From contig BSYO01000013.1 of assembly GCA_033239525.1 (NCBI GenBank), positions 6,038,501 through 6,102,500 of the forward strand: DNA of 64,000 nt, written 5' to 3'. Each line of letters opens with the position of its first letter. Position 1 is the first letter of the stretch. The translations under genes and the position numbers were made by a program. The stretch is from Nepenthes gracilis (Eukaryota > Streptophyta > Magnoliopsida > Caryophyllales > Nepenthaceae). A model generated the notes under the pieces. That model searched no databases, was not told the origin of the DNA, and saw only the letters and a list, made by a program, of their open reading frames with translations. Shown piece after piece: positions 46,855 to 60,000 of this stretch.

Positions 46855-47880
46855 AAAGTCAGAAATAAGTTGTATATTAAATGTTTGTAACTAATATATA
46901 CAATGAGAATATTTATAAAACATTAACTTAACTATAAAAGGAAGTAATTACAACTTAAAAAATTAAGAATACATAAAAAATAAATAATTACAACTCGAGA
47001 AACTAAATGTTATATTAATAATGTATTAATAAGTTATGAGTGAAATTAATATCTCGTCAAATTCAAAGAGGTAAATAGATATCAATTGGAGTTTAAAAAT
47101 CAAGTTATAAATATTGAGACCGAATGTAGAGTGAAGATATAATATAACGAAACTAACGAGTGATTCATTGAAAAGTATAGCAGCAGTATTAATAAATGAA
47201 TAATAGATGCATGTTAAGAATTGTCTCACCATGTAGGTGGGACAACAAAAGAGCGAGTAGGGATGACACCGTCATATAAAGTAAGGTCATCTTTTTCAAT
47301 GATCGAGTAGAAAGTTGTCAATTATGTAGAGAGTTATCTATTTCAACGATCGAGATAGATTGTCATCTATTCATAACAAAAAAATAAAGATCCATCTATT
47401 TTAATAATCAATAAAGGGAGCCGTCTATTTTAATGACTTGGACAATAAGTTGTCTATTTTAATGCCGAAAACAAAGGCCTAGCTTTTTTAATAATCAAGA
47501 AAGATGGCGGTCTATATCAATGATCGAGGTAAAGAGTTTCCTATTTTAGTGATTAAAGAAAAGAATAATTTATTTTAATGATCGAATGTAGAGAATTATC
47601 TATTTTAACAATCGAAAAAAAAGTTGTCTATTTCAATGATCCAAGATAGAGAGTTATTTTGTCAATGATTAAACAAATAACTGTCTATTTTAACGACTAA
47701 ACGGAGAGCTGTCTATTTTAACGATTGGAATAGTAAGTTGTCTATTTCGATAAATAAGATCATAGAACCTAGTTCTAATATTATGTCAAAAATAAAATAT
47801 ATAATAAATATTTATAATTAACATATACAATGAAAATATTTATGAAACATTAGCTGAACTATATGAAGAAAGTATTTATA
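46855..47880. repeat. 35-bp-type minisatellite between direct repeats
   Basis: 46855-46945 and 47790-47875 are related copies (shared ATATACAATGAGAATATTTAT / ATATACAATGAAAATATTTAT). Between them, 47285-47745 holds about a dozen degenerate copies of TTGTCTATTTTAACGATC…, period about 33-38 bp. Origin unknown; an LTR-like pair is one reading. Confidence 0.6.
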
Positions 47881-48090
47881 TTTTTTCATGATGTTACTTT
47901 CAAATTCAAAATTGTAAAAGGCAAAAAAAATACTCAATGTATTAATTATTAAAGACATGTTTTCATTTAAATTGAAATTGGGTACGGTAATTTTTTTATT
48001 TGAGTGAATTATATATATTTGAATGGCAAAAATAGTAACCGAAATTAAATAAATATTTCAATAAATATATAAAATAATAATTGTTTTCAG
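47881..48090. other. spacer
   Basis: AT-rich; ends in the acceptor-like TTGTTTTCAG. Confidence 0.4.
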
Positions 48091-48180
48091 TTGATGGAGC
48101 CATATTTCATGGGCCTTCAAGGGGGATCAGACATCAACATTGCTGTACTTATGGCTGGTTACCTAATCTTTGAACCTTGA
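48091..48180 (+). other. orphan exon-like segment
   Basis: After TTGTTTTCAG, thirty codons read LMEPYFMGLQGGSDINIAVL, then MAGYLIFEP and TGA. Composition is coding-like in an AT-rich setting. I do not recognise the protein and see no companion exons. Confidence 0.3.
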
Positions 48181-48554
48181 AATAAAATAGCAGCATTCTA
48201 ATTTACTATAATTTAGATTATTTATAAATTAAAAGATAAAATATATAAATATTTAATACATATAATGAATATTTGGTTCCAAATGCCATGTACATGAGTC
48301 AAGAGTCCTATCCATACATAATCATCAATATCAACAATTAAAGTATTTCATAAAATTAATCTATATAAATATTAGTGATGAAGAAAAAAATTTAAGAACT
48401 AGACAATCAAAATAAAATATCACGGTTCAAATAATAATATAAAAATTAGGTCTCAAACCCAAATAATACATTACATAAAACTAGGAGATGACTTTACAGT
48501 TTAAATATTAAAGCATTCATTCTAGGATATTGGCAAATTTGTTTCAATTTGAAT
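48181..48554. other. AT-rich spacer
   Basis: No gene. Confidence 0.4.
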
Positions 48555-48870
48555 CCAACTTCTTAAAGATGATCAACTCAAAATGATACATGCACGGACG
48601 GAGATGGCACCGGCAAGTGAGGCACGACAACGAAAGCAAAGAAGAAGATCGGGAAGGGGGAGTTCGGCAGAGGAGACGACGGGATAGGACAAGAACGAGA
48701 GTGTAAGAGGGAGAGAGCAAAGGAATAGCAGATAGGGAAAAAGAGAAAGAGATCGAGGGGGAAGAGAAAGGCGAGGCAGAGTGATTGAAACAAGGAGAGA
48801 GAATCAGTAGGAAAAGGAAAAATGCTTCTGTATATCTCCAGTACGGTACGACCTTGTTTATATAATATAC
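48555..48870 (-). mobile_element. LTR-like promoter and leader (minus)
   Basis: Minus-strand TATATAAACAAGG near 48867-48855 is followed by a strongly CT-rich leader (GA-rich on +, 48600-48800), like other LTR leaders in this window. No LTR ends are fixed. Confidence 0.35.
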
Positions 48871-50857
48871 TAACCAACCACTAAACGTAACAACTCAATT
48901 AAACAAACCAACTGAGTATAACATACCAACTAATCATAGACAGTGAATGTGTAAGCGTAGGGAAGGAAAAGCCTAATAAAATTCACTTATGTTTTAAATA
49001 TATTTTTCTAACTTTAAAATGCGGCTGGACGGTCTGAATGGTGAATGAACTTTTGAGTGTATATTGCTGAGTTCGTAAGACAAAACCAGAGGTAACAACA
49101 TTACAATCATACTATTATCAAATGGTAGGATACAAAAACTAAAAATTGATGTACGGCACCTTGGCCTCATTGTATAAAATTAAACATATCAAATTGCACT
49201 TAACAAAAAATTAATCACTTTTCCAACAACATTATCAAGTACATTATAATCCCTCAACCCTTCACAGCTTATGTCCTTTGGTCCAAAACTTCAAAGAAGT
49301 TAAAGTTTACTAATCTTAAAGAGCTAACAATGTAAAATAAGTTAAAGAGTTTAATAAGTAGGTATAAGACATAATAATAAATATGACTAATAAATATGCA
49401 AAAGAATATATGAACTAAAGGCCATATATAAACCTCACTGACCAAAATAAACACATAAAGGTACATTTATACTTTATCCTGTAAACTAGTGATATACTCT
49501 ACTACTTGAACCCTGTATAGGTTATCCACACATCATCCCTATAAATGAATTCTTGATAGTTATAATTACTGATGGGTGGGCCCTGGATGACTTTATCTTA
49601 TATATTTTGACATATTATAATATATACGCTTTTTATCAATTTATTATTATGGTTTATTTGAAAGAAATGTGTAAACATTGTTAAAAAACTTGAACATTTT
49701 TTAGAATTTTAAAATCAAATGTTTAAATTAATTTAATGCAGAGATTTTTTAAAAATTCTTACAAAATAAAGGATATATAAGAAGGCAATCTTCATTAAAT
49801 TAAAAAAAATTTTAAATTCATAAATAAATTTTAGAATTTTTTTTTTATAGAAAATAGACAATATACTTTAAAATTTGAAAAAAAAATTTGAATAAATGAA
49901 ATGCATTCACCTTAAATATCAAAAGAAATATGAATAAGCATTTGTATAGAACTTAGGAATATAAACTCTCAGATCATACAAATATGAAGAGAATTTTCTG
50001 TAAATGGGTGAAAAATTATATTTGAACTTCATTTAACTTAATTATGAATGATATCTAATGTTACGTACTAGATCAAGCAAGTCAAATCAATATTGTTTAA
50101 TTTTTAATTAAATTCAATAATAAATCTTAAATTCCATAATTTGGATGTGATAAATTATAATATAAGACTCGATAAAATAAAAACTCGTACAGAATCTCAT
50201 CAGAGAATCGCTCAAACAACAAAAAAATGATCTACTCCAAAATATCGTATAAGAGGTATCTAAACAAGACAATAACTCATTTACATAACATATTAAATTT
50301 GACGGTCTTTAATATGTAGTCCAAAGGACTACTCTCAACCAGTTTCAGATATTCAAAATAAAACCGACAACAGACCCAAATCAAAATAATAGAGAAATAC
50401 AACCGATACGATCCAAAACATAACAGATACCAAACTCACCAGATTATGCGACGTCGCATCATGTCTCGTCCAACTTTTAAAAAATATTCCAACCCTCTAC
50501 AAATCTGAATGAATAAAATATGAAAATGTGAGTTAAATGTTCAACAAATATCAACATATACAATAATAATCATGTATACAATAAACCAAAGGGAAGGTCC
50601 ATAGAAGATATCAAAAGCGGATGACAAATATGAATCCAATGTCCAAAAACAAATAGCCGATATAATATCAAGTCGCAGATATAAAAAGTCAAATCCAAAA
50701 CAAGATCCCATAGGTAGAAGTACACGTCCAATCTAATCGTAATTCTGGATAGAATCACATAACCAAATAATCTAATCGCAGGCGTATATTGTAGAAGCCG
50801 AATCAATATCAAAACAAATAATCAAACATCCATATCTACATCTCATAACATCGGCCC
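48871..50857. other. AT-rich repeat debris
   Basis: No gene. 49290-49640 loosely resembles 20640-21080. 50200-50460 carries ATC/CAAA-rich text like internal parts of plant Ty3 elements, without coding motifs. Confidence 0.4.
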
Positions 50858-51275
50858 TTGGCCCGGCTACACTTTAAAAACGTGCAGCTACTTTGCAATC
50901 TTTTATTACTATTGGCTACATTTTGGGCCTACAATTACTCGACCATCTTTTATTACTATCGGCTACATTTTAGGCCTTATCACTATTTGTTATATTTTAG
51001 ACTTACAACTACTCGACTATCTTTTATTATTATCAACTACATTTTAGGCCTACAACTACTCCGCCATCTTTTATTATTATCAGTTATATTTTAGATCAGT
51101 AACTGTTCGGCTATCTTTTGTCACTGTCGGCTACATTTTAAGCGGGCAGTTATTTAACCATCTTTTATCACTAGCGGTTATATTTTAGGCTAGTAACTAT
51201 TTGGCCATCTTTTATTAATATCAGCTACATTTTAGACCTACAATTATTCGGTTATCTTTTATCATTATTGCATAT
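50858..51275. repeat. minisatellite of about 47 bp
   Basis: About nine imperfect copies of CTACATTTTAGGCCTACAAC + TACTCGACCATCTTTTATTA. Copy number is counted by eye. Confidence 0.85.
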
Positions 51276-51287
51276 CATTTTATTAGA

Positions 51288-51665
51288 TTCTCATACCACC
51301 AAGGTCTCACACTGACCCACCAGGATCTCGGATCACCAAGATCTCATACACATATATCGACCCACCAAGGCCTCAAACCACCACCAACCAAGGTCTCGGA
51401 CCACCAAGGTTTCACACATATATATCGACCCACCAGGGTCTCGGAACACCAAGGTTTCATACACATATATCGACCCACCAGGGTCTCGAACCATCGGGTC
51501 CCATATCGACCAACTAGGGTCTCAGACTATCATGATTCCACACACATATATCGACTCACCAGGGCTTTGGACCACGATGCTTCCAAACCGATCCACCGAA
51601 GCCTGTGACCACGAGGGTCCCACACATATATATCGACCCAGTAAGGTCTTAGGCTACCATGATTC
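51288..51665. repeat. second minisatellite of about 45 bp
   Basis: About seven to eight copies of ATATATCGACCCACCAGGGT CTCGGACCACCAAGG, directly following a different array. Confidence 0.85.
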
Positions 51666-52001
51666 CACTATACAATACTCTCATTCTCACCCTTCATTAT
51701 CTTTGTTCTACCGCCTATCTTTCTACACATCGAAACCTCCTTCCTCATAAGATTTCAGACTGACATAACCCAAAGCCGTTACTTTTAGGCCAAGCTCCTG
51801 AACAAAGACTTCCAGATACCAAAAAAATTCTCCAAAATTACAAAACCCAACAAAACTCTAAATCGATCATTATATTATACATACATGTACAAAATAAATA
51901 GATTATATGAACAAAAATAATACACATGTTAATAAAATTTTTAAATGATAGTCAAAATATATCAAATATTAAAATAGACTAAAGGTATGGTTTACAAATA
52001 T
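51666..52001. other. spacer
   Basis: No gene; continues the repeat-rich block toward the LTR. Confidence 0.4.
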
Positions 52002-52446
52002 TTACCTTAACCTTATACCAAGTTGGTCAAAAAAAAAAGTACTCCAAAGTATTTGAACTGTGCTCCTCTCTTTCCTACCATGGGCGCCACCCACGCCTCT
52101 GCCTCCTCTATCTCTCGACCGCAAGCCTCCTCTTCCCTGCACGATCTCTTCCTTGCTGCATGCGTCACCACTTTCTTCTCCGCTTCCCCTTCTCTTCTCA
52201 TTCTTCTTCCTTCTTTCCTTCTTTTTTTCCTGCCTCACGCGAGCCCTCTTTTCTCCCCCCTCTCTCTTTTCTTTATTTCTTTTCCTGTTTTTTCTTTGCC
52301 GCCCGAAATCCCTTTCCCTTTTTATTTCTTTTTCCTTCCCCTTTTCGGCTGCAGCTTTTTGTTTACAATTTTCTTCCTTTATATATATATATATATAATA
52401 TCGAACTGGCGCTTGATGGCCTCTTAGGCACGCCAGGGTTGTCACA
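52002..52446 (-). mobile_element. 5' part of a Ty3-type LTR (minus)
   Basis: Minus strand begins TGTGACAACCCTGGCGTGCC at 52446, with TATA/(TA)n at 52398-52379 and a GA-rich leader. The two adjoining minisatellites probably lie in the same element. The other end is not fixed. Long frames here (both strands) are low-complexity artefacts. Confidence 0.5.
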
Positions 52447-53520
52447 CCATAAAATTGATTTTTTTTAAAGATTTTTACAATGTTATAATCATTTTAGAAC
52501 ACATTTAATTAATTTAAAATTATAATTAATATTAAAATAATTCAAATGAAGATCTGAGATACTACATCTTATGACTGTTTGATTGTAGGAGTTGGAGTTT
52601 AAAATTCAAAACTGAAATTTAAAATTTAATCTAATTGATTAATATCAAACTGAATTAAAATTTTAATTTTATGTTTAAATCTTTGATAAATAAAAATGGG
52701 CGTAGGTGCTCAATCTTGTGGAGTTTGAACCCATTCTTTCTCAATTATTAAATTTTTATCTAATAATATTCATTTTATATTGTTAAAAAAGTATGTAATA
52801 AATTAATTTTAAATTTTTTTATAAAATTTTGAAATATTAACATTGTAAAAAAAATCATCTAAAAACATAATTATTAATATATTTTTTTAATTTTTTAAAA
52901 ATCTAATAGACCAATAAAGAGGGGCTTCAATTCCTTAGGGTTGTGCCTGACCTATCTGCCACAAATTGATTGTTCGCCGGCACCGGAGTCGTGGAATAAG
53001 TGCCCAATTTGTCGGAGACTGGTGTGGCCGTGTTTTAAGTCAACGTTTCTTGACTGGTGCTCCCTGTCATTATAAAAAAAGAAAAAAATATTGCAGAACT
53101 TTTTCAAATATTTATTAAATATTAAATAATATAATATTTTATTTATTTATTATTTATATCGACTCTTATTAATATAAATAAATGGAACATAAAAAAACAA
53201 AAAAAAATCTCAAAATATTAAAAAATTATTTCAACTTAATTACTCTCTATGGCCACCGCTTTTTGGTAGTTGGACACGCAGCGTTTTATTAAACGTACAC
53301 CACATATCTTTTATTTTTACAATTTTCTGAAAGTTTATTGGTAAAAATTTTGAAATATAAAAATATATATAATATTTTTTTATAAATTATTTTTTATAAT
53401 ATTAATTTTCACTTAATATTAAATTTAATAAAATGTTTTTACAGAACCATGTAAATTATTTTTTATAAATTTTAAATCTTATCAATGGAATCTCTATCGA
53501 CGGCGCATCTAACCAGAAAT
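52447..53520. other. AT-rich spacer before CNGC
   Basis: No gene; poly-A/T and AT-rich. The CNGC promoter should lie in the last few hundred bases, but I see no convincing TATA box. Confidence 0.4.
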
Positions 53521-53720
53521 CTTCTTATCTTCTGCTACTAGACTGCCCGACCTCGGTGTCTTTTTCAGTGTTTTTCCACATTTACTCTTCTGATCACTGG
53601 AAATGGGTACCCCATTTCAGGCTTCTTGACTCCATCTTCCCATTTCTTCTCAGCGTCGTTTTCTTTCCCCGGGAAAATGGAGAATCAAGATCTCAATTTA
53701 TATATTCCTCTGTGGTAGAG
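53521..53720 (+). other. probable CNGC 5' UTR exon
   Basis: Less AT-rich than its surroundings, CT-rich, ending GTAGAG|GTATCA (donor at 53721). The next acceptor, TCTTTTGCAG, is at 54011. The start is not defined. Confidence 0.45.
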
Positions 53721-54011
53721 GTATCATATTTTGTTTGTGTTTTCTGCAAGTGTTATGTGTTCTGAGTAACTTATTTGCCTCATTAGAATAGGTTTATCGG
53801 CTCAAACTGTCATGTTTTAGCTTCAATGGTTTCTGGGATTCTCTTTATAATCTTTCCAGTGCATGAGTGAGTTTTTTTTTTTCTTTTGTTAGTGAAAGCT
53901 GTGCTTTGAAGTGAGTTTTTTGGCTAAACAGTCCAGAGTGAATTGGGTACGTTTTAGGGTTCTAAAAATGCACACTTACCTCCACCTTTTTGTTCTGATT
54001 CTCTTTTGCAG

Positions 54012-54072
54012 CTGGATTTATTAGATTAAGACCCAAATGCGAAATGACGTTGAAGAAACAGAAGATAGTGAG
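54012..54072 (+). other. CNGC exon with the start codon
   Basis: Acceptor CTTTTGCAG at 54003-54011; donor GAG|GTAAGC. Coding from 54044, leaves in phase 2. Confidence 0.8.
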
Positions 54073-57000
54073 GTAAGCTATTCTTTTAATGGGCTGTTTC
54101 ATTTGTGAGTATGATATTGGTATATTAACCGCATAATTTTAGGTTTTATTCTGGTGGAAAGAAAGAAACCGAAGTTACGTTGCCAAAAGCTGGCCCTAGA
54201 TTAGACAAGTCATCATCTACGTGCAACGTTTCATCTTCTTATTTCAACAGCGTCGATGGCTCTGCGGGCGGGAATAGAATAAGAGAAACATTTCAGTTTG
54301 GGAACTCTAAGATCTTCCCGGATGAGCAGGAAGCGTTGGGAAAGAAGATACTCGATCCTGAGAGTGAGATTGTGTTGAAATGGAACTGGATTTTTATCAT
54401 TTCATGTTTGCTGGCACTCTCCATCGACCCATTGTACTTCTATTTGCCCAGAATAGGAGGAGATGGGAAGACCTTGTGTGTTAATACAGATATGAAGTTA
54501 CGAATTATGGTAACTTGTTTCCGGACTGTTGCGGATCTATTTTCTGTGTTGCATATCGTTATAAAGTTTAGAACAGCTTATATTGCGCCTAGCTCTCGGG
54601 TTTTTGGAAGGGGTGAGCTTGTAATGGATCCTAAGTTGATTGCTTGGAGGTATATTGGATCTGATTTCTTCATTGATCTAATTGCTGCATTGCCTCTGCC
54701 TCAGGTACGTGCACGCAGGGTCATTTGACTAACTGTCAGTAGTGTTCTGCAGTAGAGTTTCAATCTTTCACTCTGAACTTTTGGAATTTGGAGTTTGACG
54801 TGTTACTGTCTTGAGCATGCCATGGAAATTCAAGTAATCAAATCTGCATTGGTGTTGGCTTATTCCCCCCCCCCTCCCCCGAAAAAAAAAGGACTACGAA
54901 TGGTGAATGCTTTAATCAGTGATTTAGTTTTGACTGAATTTTATTCTACTCTCTTTTTACCCATTAACTTTACCAAAAAAATTGTGACTGTCTCTTCATT
55001 AAAATTCAATGTAGCTAAGTAAATCAGAAAAACAAGGAAAATGGAAAACTCAAACTCCCCACCCCCAACCTTCGGATAGCAATGGTGGAAGTCACCATTG
55101 ATGGTGCCAGGCCTTCCCAACTCATCATCTTACTTTCCATAATCACCAATTCCTATCACTCCCTCCTCTTGCTCCCCTCTTCCCATCGCCACGTCCCAAC
55201 ACCACTCACAGGCCCATTCTCTCCTCTTTCCTTATCTCCTCTACACTTCTCTCTATGAACCTCAGCTCCCTGCTCCGAGTGTTGTCAAGGTGAACCCAAA
55301 TTTTTAGGCTTCCTGTGAGCCCAATAATGAAGATTAAAAATTGGATGGATGAACGGTAGGTGATAATCTCCACTGTCCATCTATCCAACTTTTAATACTG
55401 ACTATTGATTAATAAGGAGCCTAAAAATTTGGATTCACCTTAATAGCTCCCCCTTTCTCCATCTGTTTTGATCTTATTCTCCCTCACTAAACCCTTCCTT
55501 TTACCCTCAAGGATCCATGACCTATATGAATTAACTAGGAAGCTCGAACACTCTTTCGGGCTCAAAATGTCAGTGTTTGAGACATGTCAAACATTGATAC
55601 TTTCCACACATGTTGAGACGTATTGACATGCTTTGACATGTGTTAATTTATCTTTTTGTCTGACTCGTTTTGGACATGGTCCGGACATGCCTTGACACGT
55701 TTTAGGTATATTTTGAATACGTCTCGACACGTTTTAGACGCGTTGAGTAATTTTATAATTTTTTAAAAATTGCGGGTCATTTTGTAAATTTTTAAAAAAA
55801 TACAGGTTGTTTTATAATTTTAAAAACTTAAAACCGTACTTCTCTCTTTTATTTCTATCGATAGTTCCCACTTTTCAAGAATATCTCACAGTCAAGAGAG
55901 ATTTATTTTTTCATGGTAGACGATACTTTTCTTTCACTAAATTTTTATAGGATACGAAGTTAACACTCAAAAAAGAAGAGAAAATATGGAGGTGAAGTAA
56001 ATGAAAACGATAATGTATATGATCTTTCATGGAGTAAGGACTTGATTTCTTTATCAGAAATCAAAGTGTTAACCCACAAATTTAGTATAAAATAGTAGTA
56101 TTTATCAATTAAAAAAAATTATAAACCATGACTTAAGTTTATATGTTTCTAACGTGTCGTGTCCTTATTTTTTATAAAATAGCATGTCGGCTTGTTGGTG
56201 TCATATCTATGTCCCATGTGTGGTGTCCATGCTTCATAGTGAATAAAGGCTGGCTCTGATTGCAGCAGCCATTGCAAAAAAATGTACCTCTGCTCATGTT
56301 TGTGGCAAGATGGCCTCTCTGAACAGAGGCCATTGATATGGTTTTGGGGGGAGGGAGAGACGTGGAGAAAAGGGATCGACTGAATATGGGTAAGGGGTGG
56401 AATTGAGACAGAGAGAGGGAGGGAGATTTAGAGATGGAAGATTGAGATCAACAGAAAGAAAGAAGCTCATAAAGGCCGGAAGGAGGGGTAACACTGGTTT
56501 AGGGGGGTGGATGTGGCCTGATGGAGAAGGGTGGGAAGGCGCATGTTGCTGGCATGGGGGGTGAAAGGCGAGGGGAAGGAGGTCTATTGCCATCTCTCAC
56601 ATTGGCCACCATGGTTGTGTGGCTAGTGGCAAGAGTTCTAGTTTTATTTTTTTTAATTGAGTTATTAGTTTAATTTGATTCAATAAATAGTAAATTTTTT
56701 TTTTTTTTTTTGGTCAAAACTGATTAGTAATAAGTGACATGCAGTTGACCCCAAAAAATAGTTGGTAATACAGTTGAGCCAGATTGAAGTATGTAATGAA
56801 GTTGATCCAACCTGAAGAGCTGAGGATATTTTTCATAATGTCGCAGAGAAAAAAAATTAGTGAGCGTATAAACAAAAGAAAATTGAACATCATCCTATGA
56901 GTTAGGGTTTGTTTAAAAGCCTTTCTTATACAACCAAACTTTTCTATGGAAGTGGATTTAAGGATTTATAGTGCAGAATGATGACTCCATGGTACCTGTA

Positions 57001-60000
57001 GATCACGGGCTCAAACAACAAAAACAAACCCTCTGCAATGTAGTTGTATACATTTTATCCTCCCCAAACTTTGCAATATGAGAGTTTCATGCATTGGATC
57101 ATCCTTTATAGAATAGAAAGGTAGCTTTTGACTGATAGTGATTGCAGAGCAATAATAAAAACAGATTGGGAATGAGAGAGATCATGAGTTTATGATTTTA
57201 TAGTGATGATCTTCTAGGGGATTATGTGCTCATTGAAACTATAAGAGGTGTGGAAGAATGCTTTATAGAACTAAATTTTATGCTTTGCTGTATTCGATGG
57301 ATGATTACAATTATCTTGTGCAGCATTTGATTATCTTCGATACAATCTGAGTCTTCCTAGTGCAAAATCATTCATCTCGAAGCCCATATCCCTGGCTGTC
57401 CTTACTGTCAAATGTTTGGCATAGCTTTAAACCAAGACGGTAATTGCGCTTCATCAAAACCTCAGTTTCTAAGAACAAGCATTACCATAAAATGGTTTTA
57501 GGAGGTTGCGCTCTTATTGCATCAAAGTTTTAAAACAGATTGTGTTAGCATATGTGTGTATGAGTTGATCTTTTGAGGATTTGTTTCCCAGATAATGCCC
57601 TTCAAGGTCCAAAATCCATAAAATTTCTAACAGAAATATAATACTGGGTTTTGATAGATTTACACTCCAATTTCTTGGTCTCTCTCAAAACCAGCTAGAC
57701 ACCTTTTCTGGATACAAAATCTCTTCAATCTTTAGTGTATATGTCCTCCATCCAAAAGTAATTGTCTCAATTTGAGACAAAATGAAAAAATTATTTGTGA
57801 TGGAGAGAGTAGTGACTTCTAATTTTAGATGTGCCTCTCACTATGGAGAAAGTAGTCCGTTATTTGTCATCTTATTGTGATAGTAAAATCTATCATGGAT
57901 ATTGGACGTGAAGTTGGTACAAATGCTGCAGTCGTAGTGTATATTGCCTTCTTGCTTTCCTTTTTTGACAAAATGAATTTGTATCGATAGGACTTTGGTC
58001 CTTCCTGTATGTTGCGGAGCATAAATGTGTCCAAATTAAGTAAAAAATGACATTTTTGTATTTTCTTTAGAATAATTAACATATGGTCTATACCATGAAG
58101 ACTAGTGTGTCTAGCATCTTCATAAAGGTGTTAATATCTTGATTAGTTTTGATGTAGCTTCTCTTTGAAATTCTTGTATCATACACTACAGAAATATTGA
58201 CATATGAGTTATTTTGCTTTACCAAGTTATTTTAAATTGAATATTTTTGCAGATTGTCATTTGGTTCATCATTCCAGCAACAAGAAATCCACAAACTGAT
58301 CACAATAATAATGCTCTCGCATTGATAGTTTTGTTTCAATACGTTCCCAGATTGTATCAGATTTTCCCATTGAGTTCTCAAATTGTACAAGCTACGGGGG
58401 TAGTCACAAAGACTGCATGGGCTGGGGCTGCATACAATCTGCTGCTGTACATGTTAGCGAGTCATGTATGCACCTTTTGATCGCATTTGTCACCTGTTAC
58501 TTGTTTCTCTGCTATCTTTAACATCCCCCTCCCACACACATGACAGACACACACGAGTGCAAGCTTGCTGATATCCGAGTTGGATACATCATTCAAAACC
58601 ACTGTTTTTATATCTGTGATGATCCACATTGTTCTGCAGGTCCTGGGGGCAGCATGGTATTTGCTATCAATCGAACGATATACACATTGCTGGAAGTCTA
58701 TATGCAGAGAGGAACATGGCCCTCCAAAATGCTTCCCTAATTATTTAGATTGTGATAGTTTTGACAGTTTAGATCGTATTGCTTGGGCGAATTCCACTAG
58801 TGTGTTCAATAGATGTGATCCTGAAGAAAATATCACCTTCCAATATGGCATATTTGAAAATGCAGTGGTTAAAAATATATTGTCCTCCAACTTTATCAAG
58901 AAGTACTTGTACTGCTTGTGGTGGGGTTTACAGCAGCTAAGGTACACCTTCGAATGCTTACAACCGATGCTGCCTTTTCAATACGTGGGCTCTAGTTATG
59001 TTTTTGCCTGTTCTTATATTGTGAGAATGCAGTGATTAAAAATATAGTCCTCCGACTACAATTGTTTGAATAGATGTGATATCTGTATATTCTTTAATGT
59101 CCAATACATGATTGATTATTGATTATTGTTGGATAATGACTAACTCAAGTTTGTACCAACAAAAACTCAAAAAAATTCTGGGACTGTTATAAGAAGAAAA
59201 TGAAGGAGTTTTCCATATCGTAAGTAACTTGGGATAAACTCTAGGCTGTATGGTGAGCTAATTTGGTTAGCATGGAATGCTAGAAACTCCAAGAATGAGT
59301 ACCATCCTTTCCAGCCTTTGGTATTGTACTGAGCCTGTTCCCCATTGGGGATGTGAGGAATTTGAGTTCAAGAGATAAGGACCTAAGGGGGCTTGCTAGT
59401 AGTAATAATAGGTCTTCCCTTTTCTCAGTCATAAGTGAGGTCAAAGGGTACGGGGCTTGTTTGTTGGGCCAGTGGCCTACTTCGGCATTATAGTAGTATT
59501 GGAACCGGCTTAAGACTATGATTAATTGCGCTTGCATGGACTCTGGTGCATGGATGAAAATATTGGTATCAGTGATCATAGCTATATTAATATTGGGCAT
59601 ATTAGAAAATACATATCGATATATTCATAGGAAGGAAAAATATGTTTGAAAATTATAAGCTGTTAAGGTTATATCGGCTGATATATTATCAGGTATATTG
59701 ACAAATTTATCGTGATATACCGTCGATATGGTAACATATCACGATATTGTTGTGGTATTGAGAAATGTTAGTATTGGAGGAATTCGATGCTAATATATAT
59801 GGGCTAATATTTACATTTATGCTTTGGTGCCTACCAATGGGTAATAATATCTGGCATATGACCCAAAAGCCATGTGAAATTCCATAATAGCTTTCTACTA
59901 GGGAAGTCCCGAGGCCTATATGTGATGGAACGACAAGCACACCACCTATTTAAATGGGAGAGATTGTGAGATCCCATCTCACATTGAACATGCAATGATA

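Noticed and set aside
50858..51275. CRISPR-like or satellite array
   Set aside because: Degenerate 47-bp minisatellite with no spacers, inside retroelement DNA.
52002..52445. Overlapping long frames on both strands (147 and 134 codons)
   Set aside because: Low-complexity GA/CT-rich LTR leader; no domain, and both strands are open for the same reason.
59280..59600. 106-codon minus frame in CNGC intron 5
   Set aside because: No recognisable domain, repeat-like surroundings, intronic and antisense.
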